Both the position numbers and the translations under genes were made by a program. Positions 9,131 to 18,904 of a stretch of DNA of 64,000 nucleotides are shown here, in pieces (position 1 is the first letter of the stretch; each line of letters opens with the position of its first letter). The notes under the pieces were generated by a model. The model searched no databases. It was not told the DNA's origin and was given only the letters and a program-made list of their open reading frames with translations. The DNA is from Chitinophagaceae bacterium DXS. GTDB taxonomy: Bacteria; Bacteroidota; Bacteroidia; Chitinophagales; Chitinophagaceae. The stretch covers positions 4,880,548 to 4,944,547 of the forward strand of contig CP128386.1 of assembly GCA_030345135.1 (NCBI GenBank). The letters are read 5' to 3'.

Positions 9131-11668
9131 ATGTTGTTCAATATGATAAAATTAAAGATATTCCTTTTTGTGTGCTGCATAACCAGCCTGGCAAATGCAC
9201 AAAAGTTACAAACGCAATTTGCCACATTCAATTTAAATGGTAATGGTTTTATCACTTCTATAAAAAGTAAACAAACAGGACGCGAATACAATCCTGCAGG
9301 AATGACATCGCCCCTGATGAGCCTGTGTAAGAACAAGCAATATATTTTACCTGTTGCTGCAAATTATAATAACAGCGGGCAACAAATATTGCTTACTTAC
9401 CCGAATGGCTCTGTTGCAACCATTAAAGCCGTTCAAAAACAACAATATGTATATCTTCAGCTTGTGTCACTAACAAAGCGGGAAGGAATTGACAACATAG
9501 TATGGGGACCATACAAAACAACTATTTCAAAAACTATAGGCGATATTATATCTGTAGTGCGAAGCGATGATTTTGCGATTGGTATGTTGGGTTTGAATGA
9601 CAATACGGTGAGCGGGCCGCCGACCGATGGTGACATGAGCTTTATGTATTATTACATTCATTCGCCGGATCCAAAAAAATATCCGTTGCCTGCGCATCTG
9701 AAGGAAGGGCAAACGTTTAAGATTGGTGGTGACGGCATAAGCGATATCGCTTTTTATTCTCAACCGGAAGAATATTACAGAATGTGCTACGGCAATGGTG
9801 CATCGTTAGAACCATCGTTTGGGTCAAGTATTTGTATGCAGTCCAGAGACCGCAGAAAAGAGCAAATGATTCGCTTTCCCGTGTTGCCGCCGAATGTAGA
9901 TGGTGGATTTAACTCAGCGCGCTACCAACTTGTTTTGCCTACAGATGCGGACTTTATGGGATCAGCCATTGCATTGTATGCTTGTCCTGATTCCCTGGGA
10001 TTGCAGACAATAGAGAAAATTGTGCTTAATGAAGGCTTGCCACATCCCGAAGTTGATGGAAAATGGGTTAAAGATCCTGCTTCTTTCCGGCCGGATATTG
10101 CCTGGTGGGGCGCACATGACAGCCTTGCCTCATATACTAAACAGTTGGGACTTAAAGCCGTGCAGGATGAAGGTTGGGGAGAGTATTATCCCAATCCTGA
10201 AAATCGTTGGGGTCACAACAAAATTAGTTTTCATAACGGCAACAATATGACCGTTTCTCAGTATGGTGCATTAATGCAAAAAGAATCTATCCGTTATGGA
10301 CTTCATACGTTATGTGAGTTCCTTCAGCCGAATAATAACAGTGATGTTGCACCTGTTCCAAGCGACAGTCTGGCCATTATGATGCGCACGACAATCACCA
10401 GCAATATATCAGAGAGTGATACGGTTATAACTGTTGCCGATACCAGTCATTTCAATGAGTTTGGCGGCTGGGAAGGCAATCACACCAATGTCCTTAAAAT
10501 AGGAAAGGAGCTGATTGAATATAACGGCATTACCACAAAACCACCTTATACTTTTCTTCATGTTAAAAGAGGTTTTCACGGAACCTCAAAAGGCTCATAT
10601 AAACCAGGTACAACCATTGTTAAGCTTCAGCCAAACTGCTACCATGGATTTGCCCCTGATATGAACCTGCAGGAAGTGTATGCGGACTATTATGGTAAAT
10701 GGCTTACCGAGGGGGGAATGGATTATATTGATTTTGACGGACTTGAAAGTTGTGTTTACCAGGGCCATGGTCAGTATTCATTCAAAAGATTTTTCAGAAC
10801 ATTATTTGATAGCTATAAAAAGAGTGGAGGCGACTATCTGCGTGTAATGGGTAGTTGTGTTTACGAAGGTAACTGGCATTATATGAGTGTGTGTAATGTT
10901 GGTGGCGGCGATCATATGTTCAGCCCTGTGCAAAACAAATGGGGCATTGAGGGAAAAGATATGCGCTACGTATTTGAAAGCAATTATTTTCCTGCAACGT
11001 TTGGTATTCAGAGTTTTGCAAGTAATTGGACGATTTATGATGCAGAGAACCTGGAGGCCAAGTCCATCGGTTGGAATGCGACATATATGCTGGGTTTAAG
11101 TAAAGAAGCTGTAGAGAACAATCCTGAGAAAGAAGCAATATTCAGTGCTTACCGAACGTGGCAGTATGCACGCGAAGCTGGCGTATTTACGAATGCGTGG
11201 AAAAACAAGCTCAAAGATCTGGATTATAAATTTCATCTGCAACAGAAGGGGAACAAGTTTACTATTACGCAAGTAAAAGAGAACAGGCAGTCGGTAACTC
11301 CGTCAGGCAATAATGCCTCAGAAACGATTTCAGTAAGCAACTCGTATAAAGAACAACCCCTGCAATTGTCTATAAAAGTTAGCGGGTCAAAAGATGCTTC
11401 TGTAGCAGGAATGAAGATAGTGTTGGCAAACGGAAAAGAAATTGTTGTTAATTCAAAACTGTTAGCAGGTCAGTATATCATAAGCAGGAATAACCAGTTG
11501 TTTATTACGGATGCTCATAGAAAAGTATTGTCCAGGGTTGAAACGGCGAGCCTGCCTTTGCTAAGTCATGGAAATAGCAAGATACAGGTTGCCGTGGTAA
11601 CTAAAGCAGGTGAAGGGATTAAGCTGGACATTGTAGTTACTACTATCGGTGAGTCTCAGGAAATTTAA
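9131..11668 (+). CDS. Secreted protein of unknown family, glycosidase-like, with an inserted tail-type beta domain
   Basis: An 845-residue protein with a signal peptide (cleavage after SLANA). I do not recognise a named family. The N-terminal ~290 residues look beta-rich. A middle region contains GKWVKDPASFRPDIAWWG and the strand-like segment GGMDYIDFDGLESC (residues ~530-545), which resembles the Asp-bearing strand of TIM-barrel glycosidases; this is inference. Residues ~420-495 are an inserted module (SESDTVITVADTSHF ... LKIGKELIEYNGI ... LHVKRGFHGT) of a type usually seen in phage tail and adhesin proteins. The protein at 14245 is a full-length paralogue with the same inserted module. A second ATG at 9143 is an equally possible start. 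It lies in a PUL after susCD, so it probably acts on the same glycan. Confidence 0.75.
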   Translation: MLFNMIKLKIFLFVCCITSLANAQKLQTQFATFNLNGNGFITSIKSKQTGREYNPAGMTSPLMSLCKNKQYILPVAANYNNSGQQILLTYPNGSVATIKAVQKQQYVYLQLVSLTKREGIDNIVWGPYKTTISKTIGDIISVVRSDDFAIGMLGLNDNTVSGPPTDGDMSFMYYYIHSPDPKKYPLPAHLKEGQTFKIGGDGISDIAFYSQPEEYYRMCYGNGASLEPSFGSSICMQSRDRRKEQMIRFPVLPPNVDGGFNSARYQLVLPTDADFMGSAIALYACPDSLGLQTIEKIVLNEGLPHPEVDGKWVKDPASFRPDIAWWGAHDSLASYTKQLGLKAVQDEGWGEYYPNPENRWGHNKISFHNGNNMTVSQYGALMQKESIRYGLHTLCEFLQPNNNSDVAPVPSDSLAIMMRTTITSNISESDTVITVADTSHFNEFGGWEGNHTNVLKIGKELIEYNGITTKPPYTFLHVKRGFHGTSKGSYKPGTTIVKLQPNCYHGFAPDMNLQEVYADYYGKWLTEGGMDYIDFDGLESCVYQGHGQYSFKRFFRTLFDSYKKSGGDYLRVMGSCVYEGNWHYMSVCNVGGGDHMFSPVQNKWGIEGKDMRYVFESNYFPATFGIQSFASNWTIYDAENLEAKSIGWNATYMLGLSKEAVENNPEKEAIFSAYRTWQYAREAGVFTNAWKNKLKDLDYKFHLQQKGNKFTITQVKENRQSVTPSGNNASETISVSNSYKEQPLQLSIKVSGSKDASVAGMKIVLANGKEIVVNSKLLAGQYIISRNNQLFITDAHRKVLSRVETASLPLLSHGNSKIQVAVVTKAGEGIKLDIVVTTIGESQEI

Positions 11669-11806
11669 TGAAGGCGGTCCGGGTGGCGGCAATTTTTGGC
11701 AATGAATTTTAAATTTTATTGCTTGCTGCCTGTTATTCACCATGTTTTTCCACGCACAATGTAATATAATAACCTGCACTTCTTGTACTGTTTCTAAATT
11801 AATAAG

Positions 11807-14140
11807 ATGTTTAAGTTCACTGTTATTAAAATATCCCTGACATTTATCGTGCTTCAAATGTGTTTGAATGCTTCGGCACAGAATAATAATGAAGCTGAAT
11901 TGCTAAAGTTACTTTCAGATATCCGGGGAAATGCTTCGGTAAAAATCAGCCGTTTTAATCATGATGATGTATCCGGCCAATGGAGCTTCAGGAATAATAC
12001 GATTGTTGATTCCACCCGCAAATGGCGTTTACAATTTAATGCAAACAAAATACAGGGAGAACAAAGTGCGCTGGATGGAGAACTGCATATTAAGCTGGAA
12101 GAGGGATTTGCACCCGCTTCTTCAGCGTCGCTCAATTTTAATTTTGCACAATGGAGCCGTGAAAATTATGTGCTGGTGCCGGCCATCGTTTACAATGGCA
12201 ACCGTTACCAGTCTATTGGAGATGGTTACAATCCTCCTTATCCTGGCAGCATGTATTATAATCCTCGCGTGCCATTAACGATCTCGAATAATCCCCGCCT
12301 TGCAATCGAAAAAAATAAAGCTTCTTTACTGGAATTACAAACAGGCAATGCTGCAACTCCTGCTATGTGTTTCTTTTCACCAAAAAAGAAAAAAGCTTTC
12401 ATAATCCTCACGCAACAACAAACGCAATGGGGTAATAACGGACTGACCATTGCCGAAAATGCGGCGCAGGATAGTTGTTTGTTCTCGATCAATATTCCGG
12501 CTGTAAGAAAACTGGCGCCGGGTTTTGGCGATTTTCATAAAAGCGGTGATAAAGCGCCGGATTGGAAGGCTGGCGATGAAGTGACATTGCGTTTCAGGGT
12601 ATATGTTTTTGATGCTTCAGATATTCCCTCAGTGCTTAAGAAATTTATGGAGGTAAGGAAAACTGTAACAGGTGCCAATCAACCCAGGAACCAGTTGCCG
12701 ATGAGTGCATTGCTGAATATGGCAACGGGCATTTGTAGTAATAATTGGCGCACATTTCCGGTGGGAAGTTATTATCTGCCCGAAAACAGTAAAGATTTTC
12801 AATTGGGATGGGTGAGCGGTATGATGAATTCATATCCGATGCTCGCACTAAATAATGAAGTTGAACGAAACAGGGTAACACAGGAATTGGATTTTGTAGT
12901 AAACAAGTTGCAGGGAAAAAGCGGTTTTTTCTACGGAGGAATAACAGCGGACGGAGAAATTCGCCCGGAGAAAATGAATCCGGATTATTCTGCTGCCCAG
13001 GCTATGGTTAGGAAGAACAGTGATGCATTGTTATGGTTACTGAAACACTTGATGTTGCTTAAAGAACAGGGCTATGCATCGTTAATAAAAAAAGAATGGG
13101 AACAATCGGCCAGAAGCCTCGCACAAGCATTTGTAAATACATGGAAAAAGTACGGAGAATTTGGTCAGTATATCGTTCCTGAAAATGGAGAAATAGCGGT
13201 GTTTAATTCAACAGCAGGCGCAATAGCTCCTGCAGGTTTGGCTATCGCATCTGCATATTTTCATGAGCCTGAGTTTTTACAGATAGCAGCGGCTTCGGCA
13301 ACCTATTATTATGAGAGGGATGTTGTAAAACAGGGATTGACAGGTGGGGATTGTGGTGATATTTCCCAGGACGCGAATTCTGAATCCGCATTTGGATTTC
13401 TTGAATCGCTGATGGCTTTGTATTATTTTACAGGGGATCAGAAATGGATAGAGATGGCAAAGGTGGAGGCGGCATTGTGTGCTACGTGGACATTATCTTA
13501 CGATCCTGTATTCCCGGCAAACAGTGACATTGGAAAACTGCAATGCAACATGGCCGGTGCTATGTGGGCAAGTATTCAGAATAAACATGCTGCACCGGGT
13601 ATTTGTACGGCATCGGGCGATTATTTGTTCAAGTTGTACCGTGCCACAGGTAATGAATTGTATGCGGATCTGATAAGAGACATTCAACATGCACACGCAG
13701 AAGCTGTAAACAGACCGGAACACCTGACAACACATAACCTGATAGGATCATCCATGGAACGCATTCAACCAAGTGATGCAGAAGGAAAGTCCAGTATCGG
13801 AAATTTTATCAATACCCGCAATTCATGGACGGAAACGAATGGTATGCTCATGGCGCTGGAATTGCCTGGCATCTATCTCCAGACAGATCAGAAGAAGTTG
13901 TATGTATTTGATCATGTGACTGCGAAAATCGTTTCCAGCGATGCCTCCGGAACTACACTTGCTGTTAACAATCCTACAGCTTATGATGCCAGCGTATCCA
14001 TATTTGCAGAAACAAAAGCTATGTCGCAAAAGCCGTTAAGTTACACAGCCTTTACAAAGTGGCCGAAAGTGTTGGTTAAAGCGGGCGGTAAGGTAATTGT
14101 TCATATAGATAGCAAGGCAGCTGTCAGCTATCAGCAATGA
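11807..14140 (+). CDS. Secreted protein of unknown family, predicted alpha-toroid domain
   Basis: A 777-residue protein with a signal peptide (cleavage around CLNASAQ). Residues ~25-285 look like a beta-sandwich. Residues ~300-690 are helix-rich with repeated aromatic, Gly and Asn/Asp turns (GWVSGMMNSYPMLAL, SGFFYGGITADGEIRPEKM, GGDCGDISQDANSESAFGF), as in (alpha/alpha)6-barrel enzymes and polysaccharide lyases. The C-terminal ~80 residues are again beta. I cannot name the family. It is sandwiched between the paralogues at 9131 and 14245, and its stop overlaps the earliest possible start of the latter, so the three were probably kept together as a functional set. Confidence 0.75.
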   Translation: MFKFTVIKISLTFIVLQMCLNASAQNNNEAELLKLLSDIRGNASVKISRFNHDDVSGQWSFRNNTIVDSTRKWRLQFNANKIQGEQSALDGELHIKLEEGFAPASSASLNFNFAQWSRENYVLVPAIVYNGNRYQSIGDGYNPPYPGSMYYNPRVPLTISNNPRLAIEKNKASLLELQTGNAATPAMCFFSPKKKKAFIILTQQQTQWGNNGLTIAENAAQDSCLFSINIPAVRKLAPGFGDFHKSGDKAPDWKAGDEVTLRFRVYVFDASDIPSVLKKFMEVRKTVTGANQPRNQLPMSALLNMATGICSNNWRTFPVGSYYLPENSKDFQLGWVSGMMNSYPMLALNNEVERNRVTQELDFVVNKLQGKSGFFYGGITADGEIRPEKMNPDYSAAQAMVRKNSDALLWLLKHLMLLKEQGYASLIKKEWEQSARSLAQAFVNTWKKYGEFGQYIVPENGEIAVFNSTAGAIAPAGLAIASAYFHEPEFLQIAAASATYYYERDVVKQGLTGGDCGDISQDANSESAFGFLESLMALYYFTGDQKWIEMAKVEAALCATWTLSYDPVFPANSDIGKLQCNMAGAMWASIQNKHAAPGICTASGDYLFKLYRATGNELYADLIRDIQHAHAEAVNRPEHLTTHNLIGSSMERIQPSDAEGKSSIGNFINTRNSWTETNGMLMALELPGIYLQTDQKKLYVFDHVTAKIVSSDASGTTLAVNNPTAYDASVSIFAETKAMSQKPLSYTAFTKWPKVLVKAGGKVIVHIDSKAAVSYQQ

Positions 14141-14244
14141 GCGGTGAGCAATCTGCAATTGCATTGAGGAATATTCTTCTTATAATTAAAGGGTTTTGTG
14201 CTCATGTGTTATCGGTTCAAAATTTTATCAAAAAACTGTTCAGT

Positions 14245-16551
14245 ATGTCGGGACTTGTTAAATTTCGTTTTCTGTTCTGTTTGGCAATGATTGCTTCATT
14301 CAGTTCGAATGCTCAGGTGAGCTTCAGTACGGATTATTTTAAAATAAAGATCGATGATCGGGGATACATCACAAGTATGATGAATATCACGAAGAAGCCT
14401 AACCGTGAGTTTAGTCCTGCCGATAAACCTTCGCCATTAATGAGTCTGTATGACAGTAAAAAAAATAGCTACTATCAGCCTGTTAAAGCCAGCTATGCCA
14501 AAGCTGATAAAAAAATTAAGCTGCATTATCCCAACGGGTCGGTGGCTGCAATAACCATAGAACCCAAACAAAAATATTTTAAGTTAACCCTTCAATCACT
14601 TGCGCCGCGCAATGGAATTGATGCTATTCAGTGGGGCTCTCTTCATACCAATATCACCAACCTGATGGGTGAAATAATTGGCGTGAGCCGCGATACGAGC
14701 GATGCCGTTAATTACGCCATAGGCATGCTTGCTTTAAACGATAACACGTTGGGCGGGATAGCAGAGACAGTAGCTGATGCGGCTCCTTTTCAGTATATTA
14801 TTCATTCGCCTGACCATAAGTGTTATCCTTTGCCTGACAGCTTGCACGAAGGCCAGGTTTTTTCGCTGGGAGGGGACGGTATTAGTGATGTGGCGTTTTA
14901 TTCACATAAGGAACCCTGGTTCAGGATCATGTATGGCAATGCCGCACTCGTGGATAAAAAAGGAAGAATATCTATCGCCTACCAATCGCGCGACCGGTCT
15001 TTGAGTAGAGAAGTAAATTATTCACTTATTCCCCATATGGCTGCCAATACACCTAACCACATTCAGGTACAACCCCTGCCAGGCGTGGATTATATCGGCT
15101 CTTCCGTTGCATTGTGGGGCAGTCCGGACAGCACGGCTTTAACCGATGTTATCCGGAATATAGTGTTGCTGGAAAAACTGCCTTACCCAACCATCAACGG
15201 AAAATGGGTGAAAGATCCTGTCGCGTATGTTCCTGATGCTATTGCAAATGGAGGCTTGTATGACAGTATAATTTCCTATACTTCAAGATTGGGTTTTAAA
15301 ACAATCAGTTTATATGATCAGGGTTTTCTAAGACCCGATCGCGGCAACAATGGTTATATTGACGGAAAGGAATTTGAAAAGAAAAGCCTGAAATTGACGG
15401 GCGAAAATGTTTCGCATAAAGCGTTTTCTGAGATGGCCGCTAAATATGGCATTACTATCGGAAGAACGACGATCACCAATTCTCTTGCGCCCGGTACCAA
15501 AGATGCAAGCCCTGTTCCGAGCGACAGTTTGTGTTATCAGCAAAAACGTTTGCTGACAAAAAGTATCAGCGCTACTGATACGATCATTACAGTGGACGAC
15601 CCAGCGCATCTTGAAGAAATTGCCAGTTGGGAGGGGCATTGTGCCGATCTCAATATGATTAAAATTGGCAAAGAGCTTATTTACTATATGGGTGTTTCCA
15701 ACACAAAACCATACCGGCTTTTGCAGGTAAAACGCGGCTACTGGAAAACCCAGCCTGCAGCCCATGCAGCCGGCGATACCATTTTAAAGTTACAGGTGAC
15801 TGTTAATTACGGGTACGATGGCATTATCCCGAATATGCAGTTGCAGGATGAAATAGCGAAATACTACGCGGACGTTTGTTCAATCAATGGTTTGCGCTAT
15901 TATGATTTTGATGGTCAGGAATTTTTATTTAATAACGGGCATGGATATTACTCGGCTAAGCGTTTCTTTCGAAAAATGTTTGAAAGAGCAACGGAGTTGG
16001 GCATTTCATCCATCCGGTTTACGGGAGCTACTTTGTCCGAAGGCTCCTGGCATTATCAAAGTATCTGGAATGTAGGTGGCGGCAAAAACTTATACGATGT
16101 AGATACGCGTGAATGGGGAAGTACAACAAGCCAGGGCAAAGATCTGAGAGATGTAACCTATGCTAATTTTTTTCCTGTGGGCATGGGGGGCAATTTTCCC
16201 ATTAACGCCAAATCAAAAGTAGAAGATTACGAACATGTACAGGCGATCTCTGTAGGCGTGGGAACAACATACAGTTTAACCCTGAATCAAAAAGAAGTAG
16301 AAAGCTGTCCTCAAAAAGACGCCATTTTCCAAGCTGTCAGAACATGGGAGAATGCGAGGGCAGCCAATGCATTTCCGCGATGGGTAAAGAAAGAACTGGC
16401 CGATGCTTCTCAATCATTTCATCTTGAACAAATAGATGAGAACCGTTGGAATTTATATAAAACAAAAGCAGATGGATCGGACAGGAAGTTGTTTGTTCAA
16501 TTATCAGGAGATAAAGCTTATCGGGCTAACGCATCCGGTGCAAGTCACTAG
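14245..16551 (+). CDS. Secreted protein of unknown family, paralogue of the 9131 gene
   Basis: A 768-residue protein from the ATG at 14245, where a clear signal peptide begins (MSGLVKFRFLFCLAMIASFS, cleavage after SNA). The frame is open to an ATG at 14137 that overlaps the previous stop by four bases, but the 36 extra residues would bury the signal. It parallels the 9131 protein along its length: SPLMSLYDSKKN vs SPLMSLCKNKQY, INGKWVKDPVAY vs VDGKWVKDPASF, LRYYDFDGQEFLFNNGHGYY vs MDYIDFDGLESCVYQGHGQY, and GSWHYQSIWNVGGG vs GNWHYMSVCNVGGG. It carries the same inserted module at residues ~436-517 (SATDTIITVDDPAHL ... MIKIGKELIYYMG ... LQVKRGYW). The shared HYxS.xNVGGG and FDG motifs are candidate active-site elements. 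Function unknown. Confidence 0.75.
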   Translation: MSGLVKFRFLFCLAMIASFSSNAQVSFSTDYFKIKIDDRGYITSMMNITKKPNREFSPADKPSPLMSLYDSKKNSYYQPVKASYAKADKKIKLHYPNGSVAAITIEPKQKYFKLTLQSLAPRNGIDAIQWGSLHTNITNLMGEIIGVSRDTSDAVNYAIGMLALNDNTLGGIAETVADAAPFQYIIHSPDHKCYPLPDSLHEGQVFSLGGDGISDVAFYSHKEPWFRIMYGNAALVDKKGRISIAYQSRDRSLSREVNYSLIPHMAANTPNHIQVQPLPGVDYIGSSVALWGSPDSTALTDVIRNIVLLEKLPYPTINGKWVKDPVAYVPDAIANGGLYDSIISYTSRLGFKTISLYDQGFLRPDRGNNGYIDGKEFEKKSLKLTGENVSHKAFSEMAAKYGITIGRTTITNSLAPGTKDASPVPSDSLCYQQKRLLTKSISATDTIITVDDPAHLEEIASWEGHCADLNMIKIGKELIYYMGVSNTKPYRLLQVKRGYWKTQPAAHAAGDTILKLQVTVNYGYDGIIPNMQLQDEIAKYYADVCSINGLRYYDFDGQEFLFNNGHGYYSAKRFFRKMFERATELGISSIRFTGATLSEGSWHYQSIWNVGGGKNLYDVDTREWGSTTSQGKDLRDVTYANFFPVGMGGNFPINAKSKVEDYEHVQAISVGVGTTYSLTLNQKEVESCPQKDAIFQAVRTWENARAANAFPRWVKKELADASQSFHLEQIDENRWNLYKTKADGSDRKLFVQLSGDKAYRANASGASH

Positions 16552-16606
16552 ATAAGGGATTTTATATTTGCGGGATCAATGTGATTTAGTTAAGCACAAG
16601 CATGTA

Positions 16607-16648
16607 CTCTGTGTACCTCTGTGTCTTCTCAGTGCCACTCTGTGTAAC
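16607..16648. repeat. CTCTGTGT-type intergenic repeat, single copy
   Basis: The words CTCTGTGTACCTCTGTGTC and ACTCTGTGTAAC lie just before the GH43-like gene. The same words recur, in both orientations, at 32005-32119. Confidence 0.7.
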
Positions 16649-16675
16649 CTTTTTTTGTTAAAGTCGTGCAATTCT

Positions 16676-17842
16676 ATGTTGAATAAAGCGTTTTTGATAT
16701 TTATAATTTTATCAGCTTCGGTAATCTGCAGTTTTGGCCAGGATGATTTGGATCTTCAGAAAATGATGCCATCGGAAATTGATTCATCAGATATATTTTA
16801 TTCAAAAGATTATTACACATGGTGCAGCAGTGTTATTAAGGGTGATGACGGAAAGTTTCACATGTTTTATTCAAGATGGCCACATGGTAAACACGCGTTG
16901 GATGATGATTCACTTAATTATATTTTCGACGGTTTCCAGGGTTGGCTCAAATATTCCGAGATAGCATATGCGGTAGCTGACAAAGCTGAAGGACCTTATC
17001 ATTATGTAAAAACAATATTGAAAGGTGATGGTGATGCGAATAGATGGGACAGATTCACCATGCACAATCCACAGGTCCGAAAGTTCGGTGATTCTTATTA
17101 TCTCTACTATATCAGCAATTCATTTGATTCAGCTTTTGCAGTTGCAAACAGCAGCAGTAACACAAAAGAATGGAATCATTGGCTTAAATATAATTGCACA
17201 CAAAAGATCGGCGTGCTAAAGGCCCGGACAATCACAGATCTGGTCAACGGAAAATATGAAAGATCATTGCAACCGATTATGGAGGCCGACAATGTGCACA
17301 CTTTTGAGGTGACTACAAACCCTTCGGTTACGCAAGGAGCGAATGGTAAGTATTACATGATGTATAAGTCAAGAAAGCCCAATGTTGGCAATATGACACT
17401 TTGGATGGCGCAAAGCAATACGCCCGATGGTATATTCAAAGAAATTGCAGAAGTATTTACAACACCGGAGATGGCTTGTGAAGATCCTTGCCTGTGGTAT
17501 GATAAGCAAAGAAGAAGATTTTATGCACTGGTTAAATATTATTCCAACAGCGGAGTGCTTGCACCTCAGTTTGGGGCACTTGCATTGATTACTTCTATTG
17601 ACGGTATGCGTTGGACAAAAGCCATGCACTCGCTCGTGTCGCTAAAAGAAATACAATTTAAAGGTCAACGCAGAATTGATTTGGCACATCTGGAACGGCC
17701 TTTCCTGTTAACCGGTAAAAACGGGCAGCCACAGGCTATATTTGCGGCTGCTTCTATCAGTGAACCAGGAAGAATGAAAGCCACTGAAGTAGAATTCACT
17801 TCAAATACTTTCAATGTATGCTTTAAGCTTAAAAGCAAATAA
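16676..17842 (+). CDS. GH43-like five-bladed propeller glycosidase, secreted
   Basis: A 388-residue protein from the ATG at 16676 (MLNKAFLIFIILSASVICSF, cleavage around FGQ). The frame is open to a TTG at 16568, but those codons run through the CTCTGTG repeat and are not credible. Repeated propeller blades include SSVIKGDDGKFHMFYSRWPH, MHNPQVRKFGDSYYLYYIS, TNPSVTQGANGKYYMMYKS and ACEDPCLWYDKQRRRFYALV. The D or N plus P pattern at blade starts (HNPQV, EDPCLW) is typical of GH43/GH117-type propellers, where acids from different blades form the active site. It is probably an exo- or debranching glycosidase of the PUL. The family number is uncertain because GH32, GH43, GH62, GH117 and GH130 share this fold. 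Confidence 0.75.
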   Translation: MLNKAFLIFIILSASVICSFGQDDLDLQKMMPSEIDSSDIFYSKDYYTWCSSVIKGDDGKFHMFYSRWPHGKHALDDDSLNYIFDGFQGWLKYSEIAYAVADKAEGPYHYVKTILKGDGDANRWDRFTMHNPQVRKFGDSYYLYYISNSFDSAFAVANSSSNTKEWNHWLKYNCTQKIGVLKARTITDLVNGKYERSLQPIMEADNVHTFEVTTNPSVTQGANGKYYMMYKSRKPNVGNMTLWMAQSNTPDGIFKEIAEVFTTPEMACEDPCLWYDKQRRRFYALVKYYSNSGVLAPQFGALALITSIDGMRWTKAMHSLVSLKEIQFKGQRRIDLAHLERPFLLTGKNGQPQAIFAAASISEPGRMKATEVEFTSNTFNVCFKLKSK

Positions 17843-18095
17843 GCCATTCGCTTTTGCTTGCAGCCTGAATTTCGGCAAATGTCTACAGGATATAACTATT
17901 TGAATGATGAACTTTAGTGCATCAGCTTCTCTTGTTATCCCTTCATAAACAATGCTGTCAACCGGCAGGTATGTGGTAAGGTATCATCTGCATTATTCAT
18001 ACCGCCGGTATCAGCGCCAATTTCGCTTCATTTGCAGGACGAAACTGTTTAAGTTCTTTCCTCTTTTTTGTTATATACGAATAGCTTTTGAGCAG

Positions 18096-18659
18096 CTAGC
18101 TGTTTATCCATTCTTCAGCGGTAAACACATCCGCCTGGCGGGAGAATACTTTTTGCATTAGTATCTCATGTACTTCCAGATCTCTGTCAGCACAGCAATC
18201 TGACAAAACGGTTAGTTTATAATCTTTGTCAGCAGCCTGTCTGAGGGTCGATAAAACCACACCGCTTGTCGCAATTCCGGCAAGTACAAGATGATTGATA
18301 TTGAAGCTTCTTAAAACTACTTCAAGGTCGCTGCCGGCAAACGCACTCACGCGACGTTTGATAACTGTGAGCTCATTTTCGAGTGGTTGCAGCAGCGGAT
18401 GTATTTTTATGAAATCCTGCATGTTTACATTGGCGAACATTTCCTTAGCTACTGCAAAGCTTTTATTGTTGCTGCTGATCTCTGGCGAGCTTTGTCTGAA
18501 ACCTACCACGACGTAAATAACGGGAATGCCTTTTTGATGCGCATTGTCAATGGCTCTTCTCGTCTCTGCTATAACATGGTCTGCGTTGGCAAGTTGGCTG
18601 AAAATGGAGATCTGCATGTCCATTACCAGCAATGCGGTGCCTTGTTTGTTTTGTTCCAT
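18096..18659 (-). CDS. Isochorismatase-fold protein lacking the nucleophilic Cys
   Basis: A 187-residue protein of the isochorismatase/cysteine hydrolase fold. The first Asp of the usual triad is visible in ALLVMDMQ, and the basic residues lie in VIKRRVSAF. At the place where the family has GIATNVCV, this protein reads AGIATSGVVLSTLRQAADKDY, so the nucleophilic Cys is replaced by Val. Such GIATSGVV variants form a recognised side branch, and their reaction is not established. It stands alone, convergent with the GH43-like gene, and its transcript is upstream of nothing else on this strand. It may be a hydrolase with altered chemistry or a binding protein. Confidence 0.85.
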   Translation of the reverse strand: MEQNKQGTALLVMDMQISIFSQLANADHVIAETRRAIDNAHQKGIPVIYVVVGFRQSSPEISSNNKSFAVAKEMFANVNMQDFIKIHPLLQPLENELTVIKRRVSAFAGSDLEVVLRSFNINHLVLAGIATSGVVLSTLRQAADKDYKLTVLSDCCADRDLEVHEILMQKVFSRQADVFTAEEWINS

Positions 18660-18720
18660 CTCTGGTGAATTTTATAGTTTATTAATTCAATGTGTTTAGT
18701 TAGTATACATCGTCAACTTT

Positions 18721-18855
18721 GGGAGATGTCTCCTGCCGCCGACATGACGATCCTGGCTTGTCGGAAAAAGTAATCACAGCAGCTCTATTGATCCTTATGT
18801 AATAATGAGGAAGGCTGCACCCGCATCGTCACCTCGACGATAGGAGAGGTCTCCC
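18721..18855. repeat. MITE/REP-like hairpin element with ~33-bp imperfect inverted ends
   Basis: The left end begins GGGAGATGTCTCCT (18721) and the right end closes AGGAGAGGTCTCCC (18855). Comparing the left 33 bases with the reverse complement of 18823-18855 gives about 25 matches, including GGGAGA, TCTCCT and TGACGAT. The element is ~135 bp, non-coding, and sits between the isochorismatase-like gene and the MFS gene. A cruciform or a folded transcript can be expected. Confidence 0.65.
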
Positions 18856-18904
18856 GAATATTGATCTGCTCATGATATTTTATGCGAGCTTGATATTGAC
18901 AACT

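Noticed and set aside
8818-9336. 172-codon minus-strand frame
   Set aside because: Overlaps the end of susD, a terminator and the start of the next secreted protein.
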